DNA from: Paucibacter sp. DJ2R-2
Lineage (GTDB): Bacteria > Pseudomonadota > Gammaproteobacteria > Burkholderiales > Burkholderiaceae_C
Direction: 5' to 3'
Length of the DNA: 64,000 nt
Assembly (NCBI RefSeq): GCF_025717675.1
Contig: NZ_JAJIRT010000011.1
Coordinates: forward strand, 1 to 64,000
Part shown: positions 9,371-19,404 of the stretch, piece after piece
How positions within the stretch are numbered: position 1 is the first letter of the stretch
How the letters are laid out: each line of letters starts with the position of its first letter
The notes under the pieces: model-generated
The model's database searches: none
What the model was told of the DNA's origin: nothing
Seen by the model: only the letters and a program-made list of their open reading frames with translations
Translations under genes and position numbers: made by a program

Positions 9371-9409
9371 CAGCCCCTGCCGGTCATCGGCCGCAGGGGC
9401 TGTTTTTTT
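9371..9409 (+). terminator. Terminator of the sdh-gltA operon
   Basis: CAGCCCCTGC (9371-9380) pairs with GCAGGGGCTG (9393-9402), followed directly by seven Ts (9403-9409). It is 60 bp after the gltA stop. Confidence 0.9.
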
Positions 9410-9564
9410 GCGTCTCGGTCTTGCTGGTCGTGCCGGCGGAGGGTCGAAATTGGCTCTGATCGAGTGTCGATCGACGCCGGTTCAAGCGCTCAAACCCTGC
9501 TTTGCGCAAATTCCCAGTTTGCATGTGCGCAGAATGCGTCTTGCATCGGCTATGCTTCGGCCTC

Positions 9565-9584
9565 GTTGGCAAACGTTTGCCAAC
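9565..9584. promoter_or_regulatory. Perfect 20-bp LacI-type operator upstream of the salvage operon
   Basis: GTTGGCAAACGTTTGCCAAC reads the same on both strands. It has the central CG and the AAACGTTT core typical of LacI/PurR/RbsR operators. It lies 99 bp before the LacI-family gene in the 371-bp gap 9312-9682, which otherwise shows only the gltA terminator. Autoregulation of the operon is the likely role (inference). Confidence 0.75.
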
Positions 9585-9682
9585 CCCAATAAGTCACATC
9601 AAAAGAGAGATAGCTCGGTTTTCGGCATTTCGGTGCAGAAGCCAGAGCTGTCCGTCAGCGAGACCGTGCGAGTGTTGATCCT

Positions 9683-10726
9683 GTGAGCACCATCAAAGAT
9701 GTCGCAGCCCTGGCCGGGGTGTCCTTCACCACCGTGTCCCATGTGCTGAACGAGACCCGCCCGGTCAGTGCCGATGCGCGCCGCCGTGTCTTGGCCGCAG
9801 TCGAGGAAATCGGCTACCTGCCCAGCGCGGTGGCGCGCTCGCTGCGCAAGAGCGAAACCAAGATCGTTGGCGTGCTCGTGCCCAATGTGCAGAACCCCTT
9901 CTTCGCCGAACTGGTCTGCGGCGTCGAAGAGAGCTGCCGTCTGGCGGGCTATTCGGTGTTCCTCTGCAATTCCGACAACGACCCCAAGCGCCAGCAGCAG
10001 TACATGCGCACCTTGCTGGAAAAACGCGTGGATGGCCTGCTGCTGTCCTCGGCCGGCGACGACGAAGCCCTGGCCCGCATCTTCAAGCTGGCCAGCGTGC
10101 CCTCGGTGACCGTGGACCGTCTGGTGCCGGGCGCGCGCGCCGACCGGGTGTCGGTGCACAACCAGCAAGGCGCTTACAAGGCCGTGCGCCATCTGATCGA
10201 GCTCGGCCACCGCCGCATCGCTTGCATCAGCGGCCCGGCCGAGTTTGAAGTGGCGCGCGAGCGGATCGAGGGCTGGCGCCGTGCCCTGCAGGAAGCAGGC
10301 ATCACGCCGGACGAGCGCTGGGTGATCGAGAGCGATTTCAGCAGCCCCGGCGGCTACGACGCCGCGCGGCGCCTGCTGATGGCTCAAGCCCAGCCAGCGC
10401 TTGGCGCCGACGCGCCCTTCACCGGCATCTTCGCCAGCAACGACATGATGGCGGTCGGCGCGCTGCGCGCTGCTGCAGAGTTGGGCCTGCGCGTGCCGCA
10501 GCAGCTCTCGGTGGTCGGTTTCGACGACATCGAGCTCAGCCGCTACGTCTTTCCGGCGCTGACCACGGTGGGCTGCTCCATCAAGGAGCTGGGCCATGAG
10601 GCCGGCCGCGTGCTGATCGAACGCATCGAGAACCCGGGTGCCGCTCTGAAAGATGTTTTGTTGACCCCGCGCCTGGTTGTGCGCGAGAGCACGGCCGCAC
10701 CCGAGGCGGCACTGGTCGCCCCCTGA
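9683..10726 (+). CDS. LacI-family transcriptional regulator (probable ribose/nucleoside repressor)
   Basis: This 347-residue repressor has an N-terminal helix-turn-helix at residues 3-25 (TIKDVAALAGVSFTTVSHVL) and the hinge helix (SAVARSLR) near 50. A periplasmic-binding-protein-like effector domain follows, with the GVLVPNVQNPFFAEL start, the VTVDR strand and the GFDDIELS strand. It begins with GTG at 9683; no ATG alternative keeps the helix-turn-helix intact. The following genes are ribokinase and a nucleoside hydrolase, so the inducer may be ribose or a nucleoside product. A perfect palindrome 99 bp upstream is a likely autoregulatory site. Confidence 0.9.
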   Translation: MSTIKDVAALAGVSFTTVSHVLNETRPVSADARRRVLAAVEEIGYLPSAVARSLRKSETKIVGVLVPNVQNPFFAELVCGVEESCRLAGYSVFLCNSDNDPKRQQQYMRTLLEKRVDGLLLSSAGDDEALARIFKLASVPSVTVDRLVPGARADRVSVHNQQGAYKAVRHLIELGHRRIACISGPAEFEVARERIEGWRRALQEAGITPDERWVIESDFSSPGGYDAARRLLMAQAQPALGADAPFTGIFASNDMMAVGALRAAAELGLRVPQQLSVVGFDDIELSRYVFPALTTVGCSIKELGHEAGRVLIERIENPGAALKDVLLTPRLVVRESTAAPEAALVAP

Positions 10727-10749
10727 TTTTGAAATCGGTAGAACTCAAG

Positions 10750-11670
10750 ATGACAGCACGCAGCGTGACCGTGGTCGGCAGCCTCAATATCGACATGCTG
10801 GCCCATTCCGAGCGCTTGCCCGAGCCGGGCGAGACTCTGGTGGGAGAGTGCTTTGTGATGACACCCGGAGGCAAGGGCGCCAACCAGGCTGTGGCTGCGG
10901 CCCGCCTCGGTGCCCATGCGGCTTTTCTGTCGCGCGTAGGCACGCGCCAGTACGGCAGTGAGCTGCTGCAGGCGCTGGAGGGTGAGGGCATCGATTGCCG
11001 CGCCGTGCACCGCGACCCTGAAGCTTTGCCAGGAATCGCCGTCATCATGGTGGCCAGCCGCGACGGCGAGAACGCCATCGTCTACGTGCCGGGCAGCAAT
11101 GCCCAGCTGAGCACGGCCGATGTTCAAGCTGCCCGTGAGCAACTGCAAGCCAGCGCCGTGGTGGTGGCTCAGCTGGAGGTGCCGGTGCCGGCCATTCTGG
11201 CGGCCTTCGAAATTGCGCGGGCGGCCGGTGCCATCACGGTACTCAATGCCGCGCCGGCCCTGGCTGTGCCGGCCGAGCTGCTGGCGCTCAGCGACTGGCT
11301 GGTGGTCAATGAGACCGAGGCTTTGTTGATGGCTGCCGGCGATGCATCGCTCGATGTCGCCGCCGCGGCAGAGTGTTTGCGTGCCCGTGGGCCGGCCCAG
11401 GTGCTGGTGTCGCTGGGCGCCAAGGGCGCATTGCTGTGCAATGCCGAGGGTCAGGTCTTGTTGCCGGCCCAAGCGGTCAAGGCGGTGGAGACCGTCGGCG
11501 CCGGCGACACCCTGGTCGGCGGCTTGGCCGCAGCTTTGGCCGAAGGGCAGAGCGCGCAAGCGGCCGTTCGCCTCGGGCAAGCCGCTGCTGCGCTGGCGGT
11601 CAGCCGCCCCGGGGTGCAAGATGCCATGCCGCGCCGCGCTGAATTGGGCGCCGCGTTTGCGCCGCTCTGA
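10750..11670 (+). CDS. rbsK: Ribokinase (PfkB family)
   Basis: This 306-residue sugar kinase phosphorylates ribose at O5 with ATP. Motifs are the NIDM strand, GGKGANQAVAAARLG (from residue 40; sugar binding), the LNAAPA segment, NETEA, and the PfkB signature VGAGDTLVGG, in which Asp253 is the catalytic base. The ATG at 10750 is chosen over the TTG at 10729 because it starts just before the first beta strand. It lies between the LacI regulator and a nucleoside hydrolase that releases ribose, so its substrate is probably ribose from nucleosides. Deoxyribokinase activity cannot be excluded. Confidence 0.9.
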   Translation: MTARSVTVVGSLNIDMLAHSERLPEPGETLVGECFVMTPGGKGANQAVAAARLGAHAAFLSRVGTRQYGSELLQALEGEGIDCRAVHRDPEALPGIAVIMVASRDGENAIVYVPGSNAQLSTADVQAAREQLQASAVVVAQLEVPVPAILAAFEIARAAGAITVLNAAPALAVPAELLALSDWLVVNETEALLMAAGDASLDVAAAAECLRARGPAQVLVSLGAKGALLCNAEGQVLLPAQAVKAVETVGAGDTLVGGLAAALAEGQSAQAAVRLGQAAAALAVSRPGVQDAMPRRAELGAAFAPL

Positions 11671-11686
11671 ACGAATCAATGATGAA

Positions 11687-11707
11687 GGAGAAGCGATTGG
11701 CTTCTCC
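11687..11707 (+). terminator. Hairpin between rbsK and the nucleoside hydrolase gene
   Basis: GGAGAAGC (11687-11694) pairs with GCTTCTCC (11700-11707). GAGTGAGTTTTT follows. It may attenuate transcription or stabilise mRNA ends within the operon. It lies inside a possible 19-codon reading frame (11679-11738) whose stop overlaps the next start as ATGA. Confidence 0.4.
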
Positions 11708-11734
11708 GAGTGAGTTTTTGGAAGCAGTACCGTC

Positions 11735-12751
11735 ATGACTGATCTCTCGCACCGCCCCCGCTCGGTGATTTTCGACACCGACCCCGGCATTGACGACGCC
11801 ATGGCGCTGTTCCTGCTGGCCCGTCATCCGACGCTGAAGCTGCGCGCCGTGACCTCGGTGTTCGGCAATGCCTCGATCGATGTGACCACGCGCAATGCGC
11901 GCGCGCTCTGCGCCTTTTACGGCCAACCGGTGCCCGTCGCCGCCGGCGCTGCAGGCCCTTTGTTCGCGCATGCCGCGCGGCCGCATTCCACCCATGTTCA
12001 TGGTGAAGACGGCTTGGGCGGCCGCGCCGAATTGGCCCTGACTGATCAAAACCTGGCCCCGCTCGACCCGCGCCCTGCGCATGAGCTGATCTGCGACATG
12101 GTCAATGCCGAACCGGGCGAGATCACGCTGATCGCCGTCGGTCCCATGACCAATCTGGCCCTGGCCCTGCAGCATGACCCCGGCATCGCCGCCAAGGTGG
12201 CCCAGGTCATCATCATGGGCGGCGCTTTTGGCACGAACGGCCACAGCGGCAATGTCACGCCCGTGGCCGAAGCCAACATCATCAACGACCCCGAGGCGGC
12301 CGATCAGGTGTTGGCCGCGCCCTGGCCGGTGGTGGTCGTCGGTCTGGACGTGACCCATGCGGTGGTGATGCAGGAGTCCTACCTCGACGGCCTGCGCGGC
12401 CGGGGCGGGCAGGGCGCTGCGGTGGGCGAGTTTCTCTGGCAGGCCACCCGCCACTACCAGGACTTCTATCACAACGTGGCCGGCATCGAGGGCATCTACG
12501 GCCATGACGCCAGCGCGATTGCCTATGCCATCGACCCGAGCCTGTTCACCCTGCGCGCCGGCCCGGTGCGGGTGGTGACCGAGGGCCTGGCCGTGGGCCA
12601 GACCATCCAGAACACCCGGCCCGCGGCCAGTCTGACGGCCCCCTGGGACCAGAGCCCCGTGCAGCAGGTCTGCGTGGCCGTCGATGGCCCGCGACTTCTG
12701 GCGCTTTTTGAGCAGGTGTTTGACCCATCGTTCGACCGCCCCGCCGCCTAA
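11735..12751 (+). CDS. Nucleoside hydrolase (IunH/RihA-C family)
   Basis: This 338-residue enzyme cleaves the N-glycosidic bond of nucleosides to give base and ribose. The calcium-binding signature DTDPGIDDAMAL lies at residues 14-25, with Asp14, Asp20 and Asp21. Other landmarks are the VFGNAS strand, the VHGEDGLGG loop, GPMTNLALAL, IIMGGAFG, the NIINDPEAAD loop with the calcium and ribose ligands, and GHDASAIAYA near the C-terminus. It is about 20-30 residues longer than E. coli Rih proteins. The purine or pyrimidine preference cannot be read from the sequence. It follows ribokinase, giving a two-step route nucleoside to ribose 5-phosphate. Confidence 0.92.
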   Translation: MTDLSHRPRSVIFDTDPGIDDAMALFLLARHPTLKLRAVTSVFGNASIDVTTRNARALCAFYGQPVPVAAGAAGPLFAHAARPHSTHVHGEDGLGGRAELALTDQNLAPLDPRPAHELICDMVNAEPGEITLIAVGPMTNLALALQHDPGIAAKVAQVIIMGGAFGTNGHSGNVTPVAEANIINDPEAADQVLAAPWPVVVVGLDVTHAVVMQESYLDGLRGRGGQGAAVGEFLWQATRHYQDFYHNVAGIEGIYGHDASAIAYAIDPSLFTLRAGPVRVVTEGLAVGQTIQNTRPAASLTAPWDQSPVQQVCVAVDGPRLLALFEQVFDPSFDRPAA

Positions 12752-12793
12752 AGTCTGGCCCCATCCACCCATTCATCCCCGGAGTTCCCGAAC

Positions 12794-14110
12794 ATGAGCA
12801 CGACGACGATCCTGAAAGCCCGCTGGCTGCTGACCATGACCCCCGGCAGCGAGGTGCTGAACGAGCACGCCCTGGTCATGAAGGGCGAGCGCATCGCCGC
12901 CATCCTGCCCTGGGCCGAGGCTGAAGCGCAGTTCCCCGATGCGGAGCGCGTGGAACTGGGTCAACATGTGCTGATCCCCGGTCTGATCAATGGCCACACC
13001 CATTCGGCCATGTCCCTGCTGCGCGGCGTGGCCGACGATGTGCCGCTGATGGACTGGCTCAACAACCACATTTGGCCGTTGGAGAAGAAGTGGGTCAGCG
13101 AGGACTGGACCTACCAGGGCAGCCTGCTCTCGGCCGCCGAGGCCTTGCGCGGTGGCGTCACCTACCTCAATGACATGTATTTCTTCCCCACGGCCATGGC
13201 CCGCGCCGCGGTGGATTCGGGCATCCGCGCCGGCGTGTCCATCAATGTGATCGACTTCCCCACCGGCTATGCCTCTGGCCCGGACGACTACATCGCCAAG
13301 GGCGTGGCCGCCTACGAGCAGTTCAAGGGGGAGGCCTTGCTGGATTGGACCAGCGCGCCGCATGCGCCCTACACCGTGTCGGACGAGACCTTCGTCAAGC
13401 TGCGCGAGCTGTCCGAGCGCTTGGACCTCCAGATGCACTGCCACATCCACGAAACCGAAGATGAGGTGCAAGGCAGCCTGAAGCAGTACGGCATGCGTCC
13501 GCTGGAGCGCCTGAACAAGCTGGGCCTGTTGAACAGCAAGATGATGGCCGTGCACATGGTGCACCTGAACGAGGACGAAATCGCCATGCTGGCCCGCCAG
13601 GGCGTGCATCTGGTGCACAACCCCAACTCCAACCTCAAGCTGGCCTCGGGCGTGGCGCCGATCACGGCGCTGGAGGCGGCAGGCGTCAACACCATCCTCG
13701 GCACCGATGGCGCGGCCTCCAACAACCGCCAGGATATGTTCGGTGAGATCCGCGCTGCCGCCTTGCTGGCCAAGGGCACGACGCAAAACAGCACCACCGT
13801 CTCGGCCCGTACCGCGCTGGAAATGGCCACCATCCGCGCCGCCAAGGCCATGGGCCGCGAGGCGGATCTGGGCTCGCTGGAAGTGGGCAAGCTGGCCGAT
13901 GTGGTGGCCGTCTCGCTCGACGCGCTGGAATGCCGCCCGGTCTACCACGCCGACGCGCAGCTGGTCTACGTGGCCGGCCGCGAGCATGTCTCCGACGTCT
14001 GGGTCGGCGGTCGCCGCGTTCTCAAGGGCCGAGAGCTGACCACTCTGGATCAGGGCGCCCTGCTGGACCGCGTGGACGCCATCGTCCATGCCATGAAAAC
14101 CGAGCGCTGA
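12794..14110 (+). CDS. mtaD: TRZ/ATZ-family amidohydrolase, probable 5-methylthioadenosine/S-adenosylhomocysteine deaminase
   Basis: This 438-residue enzyme has the metal-dependent amidohydrolase fold. Metal ligands are visible in INGHTHSAM (His68, His70), in the HCHIHETEDEVQG helix start, and in GTDGAASNN (the Asp). The first HAPYTVSDE motif is typical of adenosine-type deaminases of this group. The likely reaction is deamination of MTA, SAH or 5'-deoxyadenosine to the inosine form. Its place behind a nucleoside hydrolase and ribokinase supports a purine nucleoside salvage role. Substrate range in this family is broad, so the exact activity is inference. A CGGAG ribosome binding site precedes the ATG. 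Confidence 0.82.
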   Translation: MSTTTILKARWLLTMTPGSEVLNEHALVMKGERIAAILPWAEAEAQFPDAERVELGQHVLIPGLINGHTHSAMSLLRGVADDVPLMDWLNNHIWPLEKKWVSEDWTYQGSLLSAAEALRGGVTYLNDMYFFPTAMARAAVDSGIRAGVSINVIDFPTGYASGPDDYIAKGVAAYEQFKGEALLDWTSAPHAPYTVSDETFVKLRELSERLDLQMHCHIHETEDEVQGSLKQYGMRPLERLNKLGLLNSKMMAVHMVHLNEDEIAMLARQGVHLVHNPNSNLKLASGVAPITALEAAGVNTILGTDGAASNNRQDMFGEIRAAALLAKGTTQNSTTVSARTALEMATIRAAKAMGREADLGSLEVGKLADVVAVSLDALECRPVYHADAQLVYVAGREHVSDVWVGGRRVLKGRELTTLDQGALLDRVDAIVHAMKTER

Positions 14111-14134
14111 AGCGCGGGAACGCTGAAGCAAAGA

Positions 14135-14163
14135 GGGGCCGCCAGGAATTCTTGGCAGGCCCC
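14135..14163 (+). terminator. Hairpin terminator after the salvage operon
   Basis: GGGGCC (14135-14140) pairs with GGCCCC (14158-14163), and an inner GCCA/TGGC stem adds to it. A weak T-rich stretch follows. It separates mtaD from purL. Confidence 0.6.
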
Positions 14164-14253
14164 TTCGTTGCTTTGTCCGGCCAGGTCCCGCGCTCTCGGT
14201 AGAATCCCGCACCTTCACACGGCATCTTGGCCGTGCCATCCACGCGGGACACC

Positions 14254-17200
14254 ATGGCAACACCCAAGCACTTGCTTTCTTTCGAGGGCGGCAACGCTCT
14301 ATCCGCCTTCCGGGCTCAGGCCTTGCTGCCGCAGCTGCAGGCGATCAACGAACGTATCAACAGTGTGCAAGCGCGCCATGTGCATTGGGTCTGGGCCGAT
14401 GCGGCCCTGGATGCGGACGCTGGCGCCAAGCTGGCCGCGCTTCTGAACTATGGCGACGTCTACGCAGGCGGCGAAGACGGCCATCTGGTGGTGGTGGCGC
14501 CGCGCCTGGGCACGGTCAGCCCCTGGGCTTCCAAGGCCACCGACATCGCCCACAACTGCGGCCTGAACATCCACCGCGTCGAGCGCGTCACCGAGTACCG
14601 CATCACCCTCAAGAGCGGCCTGCTGGGCGGCACCAAGACCCTGAGCCAGGCCGAGCTGATCGCCTGTGCCGATCTGCTGCACGACCGCATGACCGAGAGC
14701 GTGCTGCTGGCCCGCGAGGACGCCGCCCACCTGTTCGACGAAAAGACGGCCCAGCCGCTGGAGCATGTCGATGTGCTGGGCCAGGGCCGCGCCGCCCTGG
14801 TGGCCGCCAACAAGACCTTCGGCCTGGCCCTGTCCGAAGACGAAATCGATTACCTCGAGAACGCCTTCCAGACCTTGAAGCGCAACCCCAGCGACGTCGA
14901 GCTGATGATGTTCGCGCAGGCTAATTCCGAGCATTGCCGTCACAAGATCTTCAATGCCAAGTTCACGGTCGACGGCGTCGACCAGGATCTGAGCCTGTTC
15001 GGCATGATCCGCAACACCGAGAAGCTGAGCCCGCAGCACACGGTCAAGGCCTATTCGGACAATGCCTCGGTCATGGAAGGCCACCACATCGAGCGTTGGA
15101 TGCCGGCCGGCGACCAACGCGCCCCTCAGTACCAGGCCCGCGAGGAGCTGGCCCATGTGCTGATGAAGGTCGAGACCCACAACCACCCGACCGCCATCTC
15201 GCCCTACCCCGGTGCCTCGACCGGCGCCGGCGGTGAAATCCGCGACGAAGGCGCCACTGGCCGCGGCTCCCGCCCCAAGGCCGGCCTGACCGGCTTTTCG
15301 GTCTCCAACCTGCACCTGCCGGGCCTGAGCGAGCCCTGGGAGCAAAACCCGGTCGGCAAGCCCAGCCACATCGCCAGCGCCTTGCAGATCATGATCGAAG
15401 GCCCGCTCGGTGGCGCGGCCTTCAACAACGAATTCGGCCGCCCCAATCTGAACGGCTACTTCCGCGTCTACGAGCAGAAGGTGGATGGCATTCAGCGCGG
15501 CTATCACAAGCCCATCATGATCGCCGGTGGCCTGGGCGCCATCCGCGACGACCAGACGCAGAAGATCGAGTTTCCCGCCGGCTCCCTGCTGGTGCAGCTG
15601 GGCGGCCCCGGCATGCGCATCGGCATGGGCGGCAGCGCCGCCAGCTCGATGGCGGCCGGCACCAACACCGCCGACCTGGACTTCGACTCGGTGCAGCGTG
15701 GTAACCCCGAGATCGAGCGGCGTGTGCAGGAGGTGATCAACCACTGCTGGGGTCTGGGCGAGAAGAACCCCATCCTGGCCATCCACGATGTGGGCGCCGG
15801 TGGCATCTCCAATGCCTTCCCCGAGCTGGTCAACGACGCCCATCGCGGCGCGGTCTTCGATCTGCGCAAGGTGCCGCTGGAAGAGTCCGGCATGGCGCCC
15901 AAGGAAATCTGGTGCAACGAGAGCCAGGAGCGCTATGTGCTGGCCATTGCCGCCGACAGCCTGGACCTGTTCCAGCGCATGTGCGAGCGCGAGCGCTGCC
16001 CCTTCGCCGTGGTCGGCGTGACCACCGAGCAGCGCGAGCTGATCCTGGAAGACGGCCCCGGCGGCCAGCGCGCCGTGGACATGCCCATGGACGTGCTGCT
16101 GGGCAAGCCGCCCAAGATGCACCGCGAGGTCAGCCGCGTCGCCCGCGATGCCGGCAGCCTGGACCTGAACGGCGTCAGCCTGGCCAGCGTGGCCCAGACC
16201 GTGCTGCGCCACCCGACCGTGGCCTCCAAGCGCTTCCTGATCACCATCGGTGACCGCACGGTCGGTGGCCTGAACAGCCGCGACCAGATGGTTGGCCCCT
16301 GGCAGGTGCCGGTGGCGGATTGCGCCGTGACCCTGGCCGACTACAAGGGCTTCGCCGGTGAAGCCATGGCCATGGGCGAGCGCACGCCGCTGGCGGCCGT
16401 GGACGGCCCGGCCTCGGGCCGCATGGCGGTGGCCGAGTCCATCACCAACCTGCTGGCCGCGCCGATCGAGCTGCCACGCGTCAAGCTCAGCGCCAACTGG
16501 ATGGCCGCCTGCGGCGAACCCGGTGAAGACGCCGCCCTGTTCGACACCGTCAAGGCGGTCGGCATGGAGCTGTGCCCGGCCCTGGGCGTGTCCATCCCCG
16601 TGGGCAAGGACTCCCTGTCCATGCGCACCCGCTGGAGCGATGCGCAAGGCAGCGAGCAGCAGGTGACGGCCCCCGTCTCCTTGATCATCACCGCGTTTGC
16701 CTCGGTGGCCGACGTGCGCGGCACGTTGACCCCTCAGCTCAAGACCGATGTCGGCGACAGCAGCCTGATCCTGGTCGACCTGGGTGCCGGCCAGCACCGC
16801 ATGGGCGGCTCCATCCTGGCCCAGACCCTGAACCAGTTTGGCGGCGCCGTGCCCGATCTGGACGACGCCGGCTTGCTCAAGAGCCTGGTCGCTGCGGTCA
16901 ATGAGCTGCGCGCCGCCGGCCAGCTGCTGGCTTACCATGACCGCGGCGACGGCGGCCTCTGGGCCACGGCCTGCGAAATGGCTTTTGCCGGCCATGTGGG
17001 CGTGAGCCTCAATGTCGACATGCTGGTCATCGAAGGGGACGGCGTCAGCGACAGCCGCGCCGACACCGGCGATGCCAAGAACTGGGCCACGCAAGTGGGT
17101 GCGCGCCGCGAAGAGCTGACGCTCAAGGCCTTGTTCAGCGAAGAGCTGGGCGTGCTGCTGCAGGTGCGCACGGCCGACCGCGACGCCGTGCTGCAGGTGC

Positions 17201-18249
17201 TGCGCCGCCATGGCCTGTCCAAGCTCAGCCATGTGGTGGGCAAGCCCAATGGCAATGGTCAGGTCGAGGTCTGGCGCGATGCCAAGAAGGTCTACAGCGA
17301 ATCGCTGGAACACCTGCACAAGAGCTGGGACGAGGTGTCCTGGCGCATCAACCAGCTGCGCGACAACCCGGCCTGCGCCGACAGCGAGCATGCCCAGGCG
17401 GGCCTGGCCAGCGACCCCGGCCGCCATGTGCATCTGAGCTTCGACCCGAACGTGGATGTGGCCGCGCCCTTCATCGCCACCGGCGCCCGCCCCAAGCTGG
17501 CCATCCTGCGCGAGCAAGGCGTCAACTCGCATGTCGAAATGAGCTACGCCATGGCGCAGGCGGGCTTCGACACCTATGACGTGCACATGAGCGATCTGCA
17601 GGCCGGCGCAGTGACGCTGGAGCAGTTCAAGGGCTTTGTGGCCTGCGGCGGTTTCAGCTACGGCGACACCCTGGGCGCCGGCGAAGGCTGGGCCCGCTCG
17701 GTGATGTTCAACCCGGTGCTGGCCGAGCAGTTCAAGGCCTTCTTCGCCCGCGGTGACAGCTTCGCCCTCGGGGTGTGCAATGGCTGCCAGATGATGGCGG
17801 CGCTGTCGCCCATCATCCCGGGCGCGCAGCACTGGCCCAAGTTCACGCGCAACAAGAGCGAGCAGTTCGAAGCCCGCCTGGCCATGGTGGAAGTGCTGGA
17901 GTCGCCCAGCCTGTTCTTCCAGGGCATGGCCGGCAGCCGCCTGCCCATCGCCGTGGCGCACGGCGAAGGTTTTGCCGACTTCTCGCAGCGCGGCGATGCG
18001 GCCCAGGTCGCACGCGCCATGCGCTATGTTGACCATTCGGGCCAAGCCACCGAGACCTATCCGCTCAACCCCAACGGCAGCCCGGACGGCCTGACCTCGG
18101 TGACCACCGCCGATGGCCGCTTCACCGTGCTGATGCCGCACCCGGAGCGCGTGTTCCGCAATGTGCAGCTGAGCTGGACTTCGGGCGATGTCAGCGACTA
18201 CAGCCCGTGGATGCGGATGTTCCGCAACGCCCGCAAAGCCCTGGGCTGA
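14254..18249 (+). CDS. purL: Phosphoribosylformylglycinamidine synthase
   Basis: This 1331-residue single-chain (large) FGAM synthase converts FGAR, glutamine and ATP to FGAM in purine synthesis. Domains run in order: N-terminal PurS-like region (about 1-160), linker, and two AIR-synthase-like halves with [23 protein letters not shown], [21 protein letters not shown] loop and the HDRGDGGL motif. The C-terminal class I glutaminase domain starts near residue 1080 with [11 protein letters not shown]. Its catalytic triad is visible: Cys1175 in GVCNGCQ, His1296 and Glu1298 in HPERVF. The ATG at 14254 begins [13 protein letters not shown]. It is a monocistronic gene. Confidence 0.98.
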   Translation: MATPKHLLSFEGGNALSAFRAQALLPQLQAINERINSVQARHVHWVWADAALDADAGAKLAALLNYGDVYAGGEDGHLVVVAPRLGTVSPWASKATDIAHNCGLNIHRVERVTEYRITLKSGLLGGTKTLSQAELIACADLLHDRMTESVLLAREDAAHLFDEKTAQPLEHVDVLGQGRAALVAANKTFGLALSEDEIDYLENAFQTLKRNPSDVELMMFAQANSEHCRHKIFNAKFTVDGVDQDLSLFGMIRNTEKLSPQHTVKAYSDNASVMEGHHIERWMPAGDQRAPQYQAREELAHVLMKVETHNHPTAISPYPGASTGAGGEIRDEGATGRGSRPKAGLTGFSVSNLHLPGLSEPWEQNPVGKPSHIASALQIMIEGPLGGAAFNNEFGRPNLNGYFRVYEQKVDGIQRGYHKPIMIAGGLGAIRDDQTQKIEFPAGSLLVQLGGPGMRIGMGGSAASSMAAGTNTADLDFDSVQRGNPEIERRVQEVINHCWGLGEKNPILAIHDVGAGGISNAFPELVNDAHRGAVFDLRKVPLEESGMAPKEIWCNESQERYVLAIAADSLDLFQRMCERERCPFAVVGVTTEQRELILEDGPGGQRAVDMPMDVLLGKPPKMHREVSRVARDAGSLDLNGVSLASVAQTVLRHPTVASKRFLITIGDRTVGGLNSRDQMVGPWQVPVADCAVTLADYKGFAGEAMAMGERTPLAAVDGPASGRMAVAESITNLLAAPIELPRVKLSANWMAACGEPGEDAALFDTVKAVGMELCPALGVSIPVGKDSLSMRTRWSDAQGSEQQVTAPVSLIITAFASVADVRGTLTPQLKTDVGDSSLILVDLGAGQHRMGGSILAQTLNQFGGAVPDLDDAGLLKSLVAAVNELRAAGQLLAYHDRGDGGLWATACEMAFAGHVGVSLNVDMLVIEGDGVSDSRADTGDAKNWATQVGARREELTLKALFSEELGVLLQVRTADRDAVLQVLRRHGLSKLSHVVGKPNGNGQVEVWRDAKKVYSESLEHLHKSWDEVSWRINQLRDNPACADSEHAQAGLASDPGRHVHLSFDPNVDVAAPFIATGARPKLAILREQGVNSHVEMSYAMAQAGFDTYDVHMSDLQAGAVTLEQFKGFVACGGFSYGDTLGAGEGWARSVMFNPVLAEQFKAFFARGDSFALGVCNGCQMMAALSPIIPGAQHWPKFTRNKSEQFEARLAMVEVLESPSLFFQGMAGSRLPIAVAHGEGFADFSQRGDAAQVARAMRYVDHSGQATETYPLNPNGSPDGLTSVTTADGRFTVLMPHPERVFRNVQLSWTSGDVSDYSPWMRMFRNARKALG

Positions 18250-18276
18250 TTTTTTACTGCGCGGCCGCCAGGCGTC

Positions 18277-18390
18277 ATTGGTCCGGTGCTCGGAATCCTC
18301 ACGTACCAAAGTACGTTCCGGTTCCTGTGCACCGTCCGCCTAGCCTGACAGCCGCTCGCTACGAAAATCCTCACGCTCAGGGGCAATAGC
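18277..18390. repeat. REP-like intergenic element with ACGTAC hairpin
   Basis: The gap between convergent purL and the LLM gene holds a perfect stem ACGTAC (18301-18306)/GTACGT (18311-18316) with a CAAA loop, flanked by CTCGGAATCCTC and TCCGGTTCC. A second AATCCTCACG block occurs near 18367. The layout resembles dispersed repetitive elements found between genes in Burkholderiales. Without genome-wide counts this is a suggestion. Confidence 0.4.
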
Positions 18391-19395
18391 TCAGCTCTTG
18401 AGCTCCGCGAGCTGCGCCAGCAGCTCGTAGGAGCGCAGCCGGGCCTGGAAATCATGCACCGCCGCGGCGACGATGAACTCGTCGGCGCCGGTGCGCTCCT
18501 GCGTGGCGCGCAGGCCCGCGCGCACCGTCATCGGCGAGCCGACAATGGATTCGGCCAGCATGCGCTCAGCCCCCAGGCGCTCGGCAGGCGAGGCCGCGGC
18601 CCACAGCGGCGCCATGCTGTCCACCGGCCGCGGCAGCGGCCCGCGCTGGCCGCGCTGCATGCCGAGAAAGCGCTGCTGCAAGGAGCTGAACAAGCGGCCC
18701 GCCTCGGCGTCGTTGTCGGCCACGATCACATTGAGCGCCACCATGGCGTGGGATTTCGGGTGTGCCGCGCTGGGCCGGTACTGGCTGCGGTAGAGATCGA
18801 GCGCCTGTTGCAGCAGCTCGGGCGCGAAGTGCGAGGCAAACGCAAAGGGCAGGCCCAGATAGGCCGCCAACTGGGCGCTGTAGAGGCTGGAGCCCAGCAG
18901 CCAGATCGGCACCTCGGTGCCCTGGCCGGGGATGGCGCGCACGAGCTGCCCCTCTCGGGCCGGCGCCAGATAGGCCTGCAGCTCCATCACATTTTCAGGG
19001 AAGCGGTCCTCAGAAGCGCTGCTCAGGTGGCGGCGCAGGGCCCGCATGGTGGGGCCGTCGGTGCCCGGCGCGCGGCCCAGGCCCAGATCGATCCGGCCGG
19101 GGTAGAGCGTGGCCAGGGTACCAAAGGCTTCGGCCACGGTCAGCGGCGCATGGTTGGGCAGCATGATGCCGCCCGAGCCGACCCGGATGCGCGTGGTCGC
19201 GGCGGCCAGCTGGCCGATCAAGACCGCGGTGGCAGCGCTGGCCACACCGTCCATATTGTGGTGTTCGGCCACCCAGAAGCGTTGGTAGCCCAGGCTGTCG
19301 GCGTGGCGCGCCAGGGCGATGCTGTTGAGCAAAGCGCTGCGTGCATCGCTGCCTTCAACAATGGGGGCGAGGTCGAGAATCGAGAGCGAGGTCAT
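18391..19395 (-). CDS. LLM-class flavin-dependent oxidoreductase (luciferase-like)
   Basis: This 334-residue protein has the bacterial luciferase TIM-barrel fold and uses F420 or FMN. The N-terminus [12 protein letters not shown] and the [12 protein letters not shown] motif are those of the MsnO8/YhbW-type subfamily. [14 protein letters not shown], the [14 protein letters not shown] loop and [14 protein letters not shown] are further conserved parts. YhbW-type proteins usually use FMN and have unknown physiological substrates, so no reaction is assigned. It starts 9 bp after the histidine kinase stop and probably shares its transcript. Confidence 0.88.
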   Translation of the reverse strand: MTSLSILDLAPIVEGSDARSALLNSIALARHADSLGYQRFWVAEHHNMDGVASAATAVLIGQLAAATTRIRVGSGGIMLPNHAPLTVAEAFGTLATLYPGRIDLGLGRAPGTDGPTMRALRRHLSSASEDRFPENVMELQAYLAPAREGQLVRAIPGQGTEVPIWLLGSSLYSAQLAAYLGLPFAFASHFAPELLQQALDLYRSQYRPSAAHPKSHAMVALNVIVADNDAEAGRLFSSLQQRFLGMQRGQRGPLPRPVDSMAPLWAAASPAERLGAERMLAESIVGSPMTVRAGLRATQERTGADEFIVAAAVHDFQARLRSYELLAQLAELKS

Positions 19396-19404
19396 TCCAC
19401 CAGT

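Noticed and set aside
14299-18309. A 1336-codon frame antisense to purL
   Set aside because: High GC and codon bias of purL leave the antisense frame open. The product is rich in His/Gln/Ala/Gly without motifs, while the plus strand encodes a full PurL with catalytic residues.
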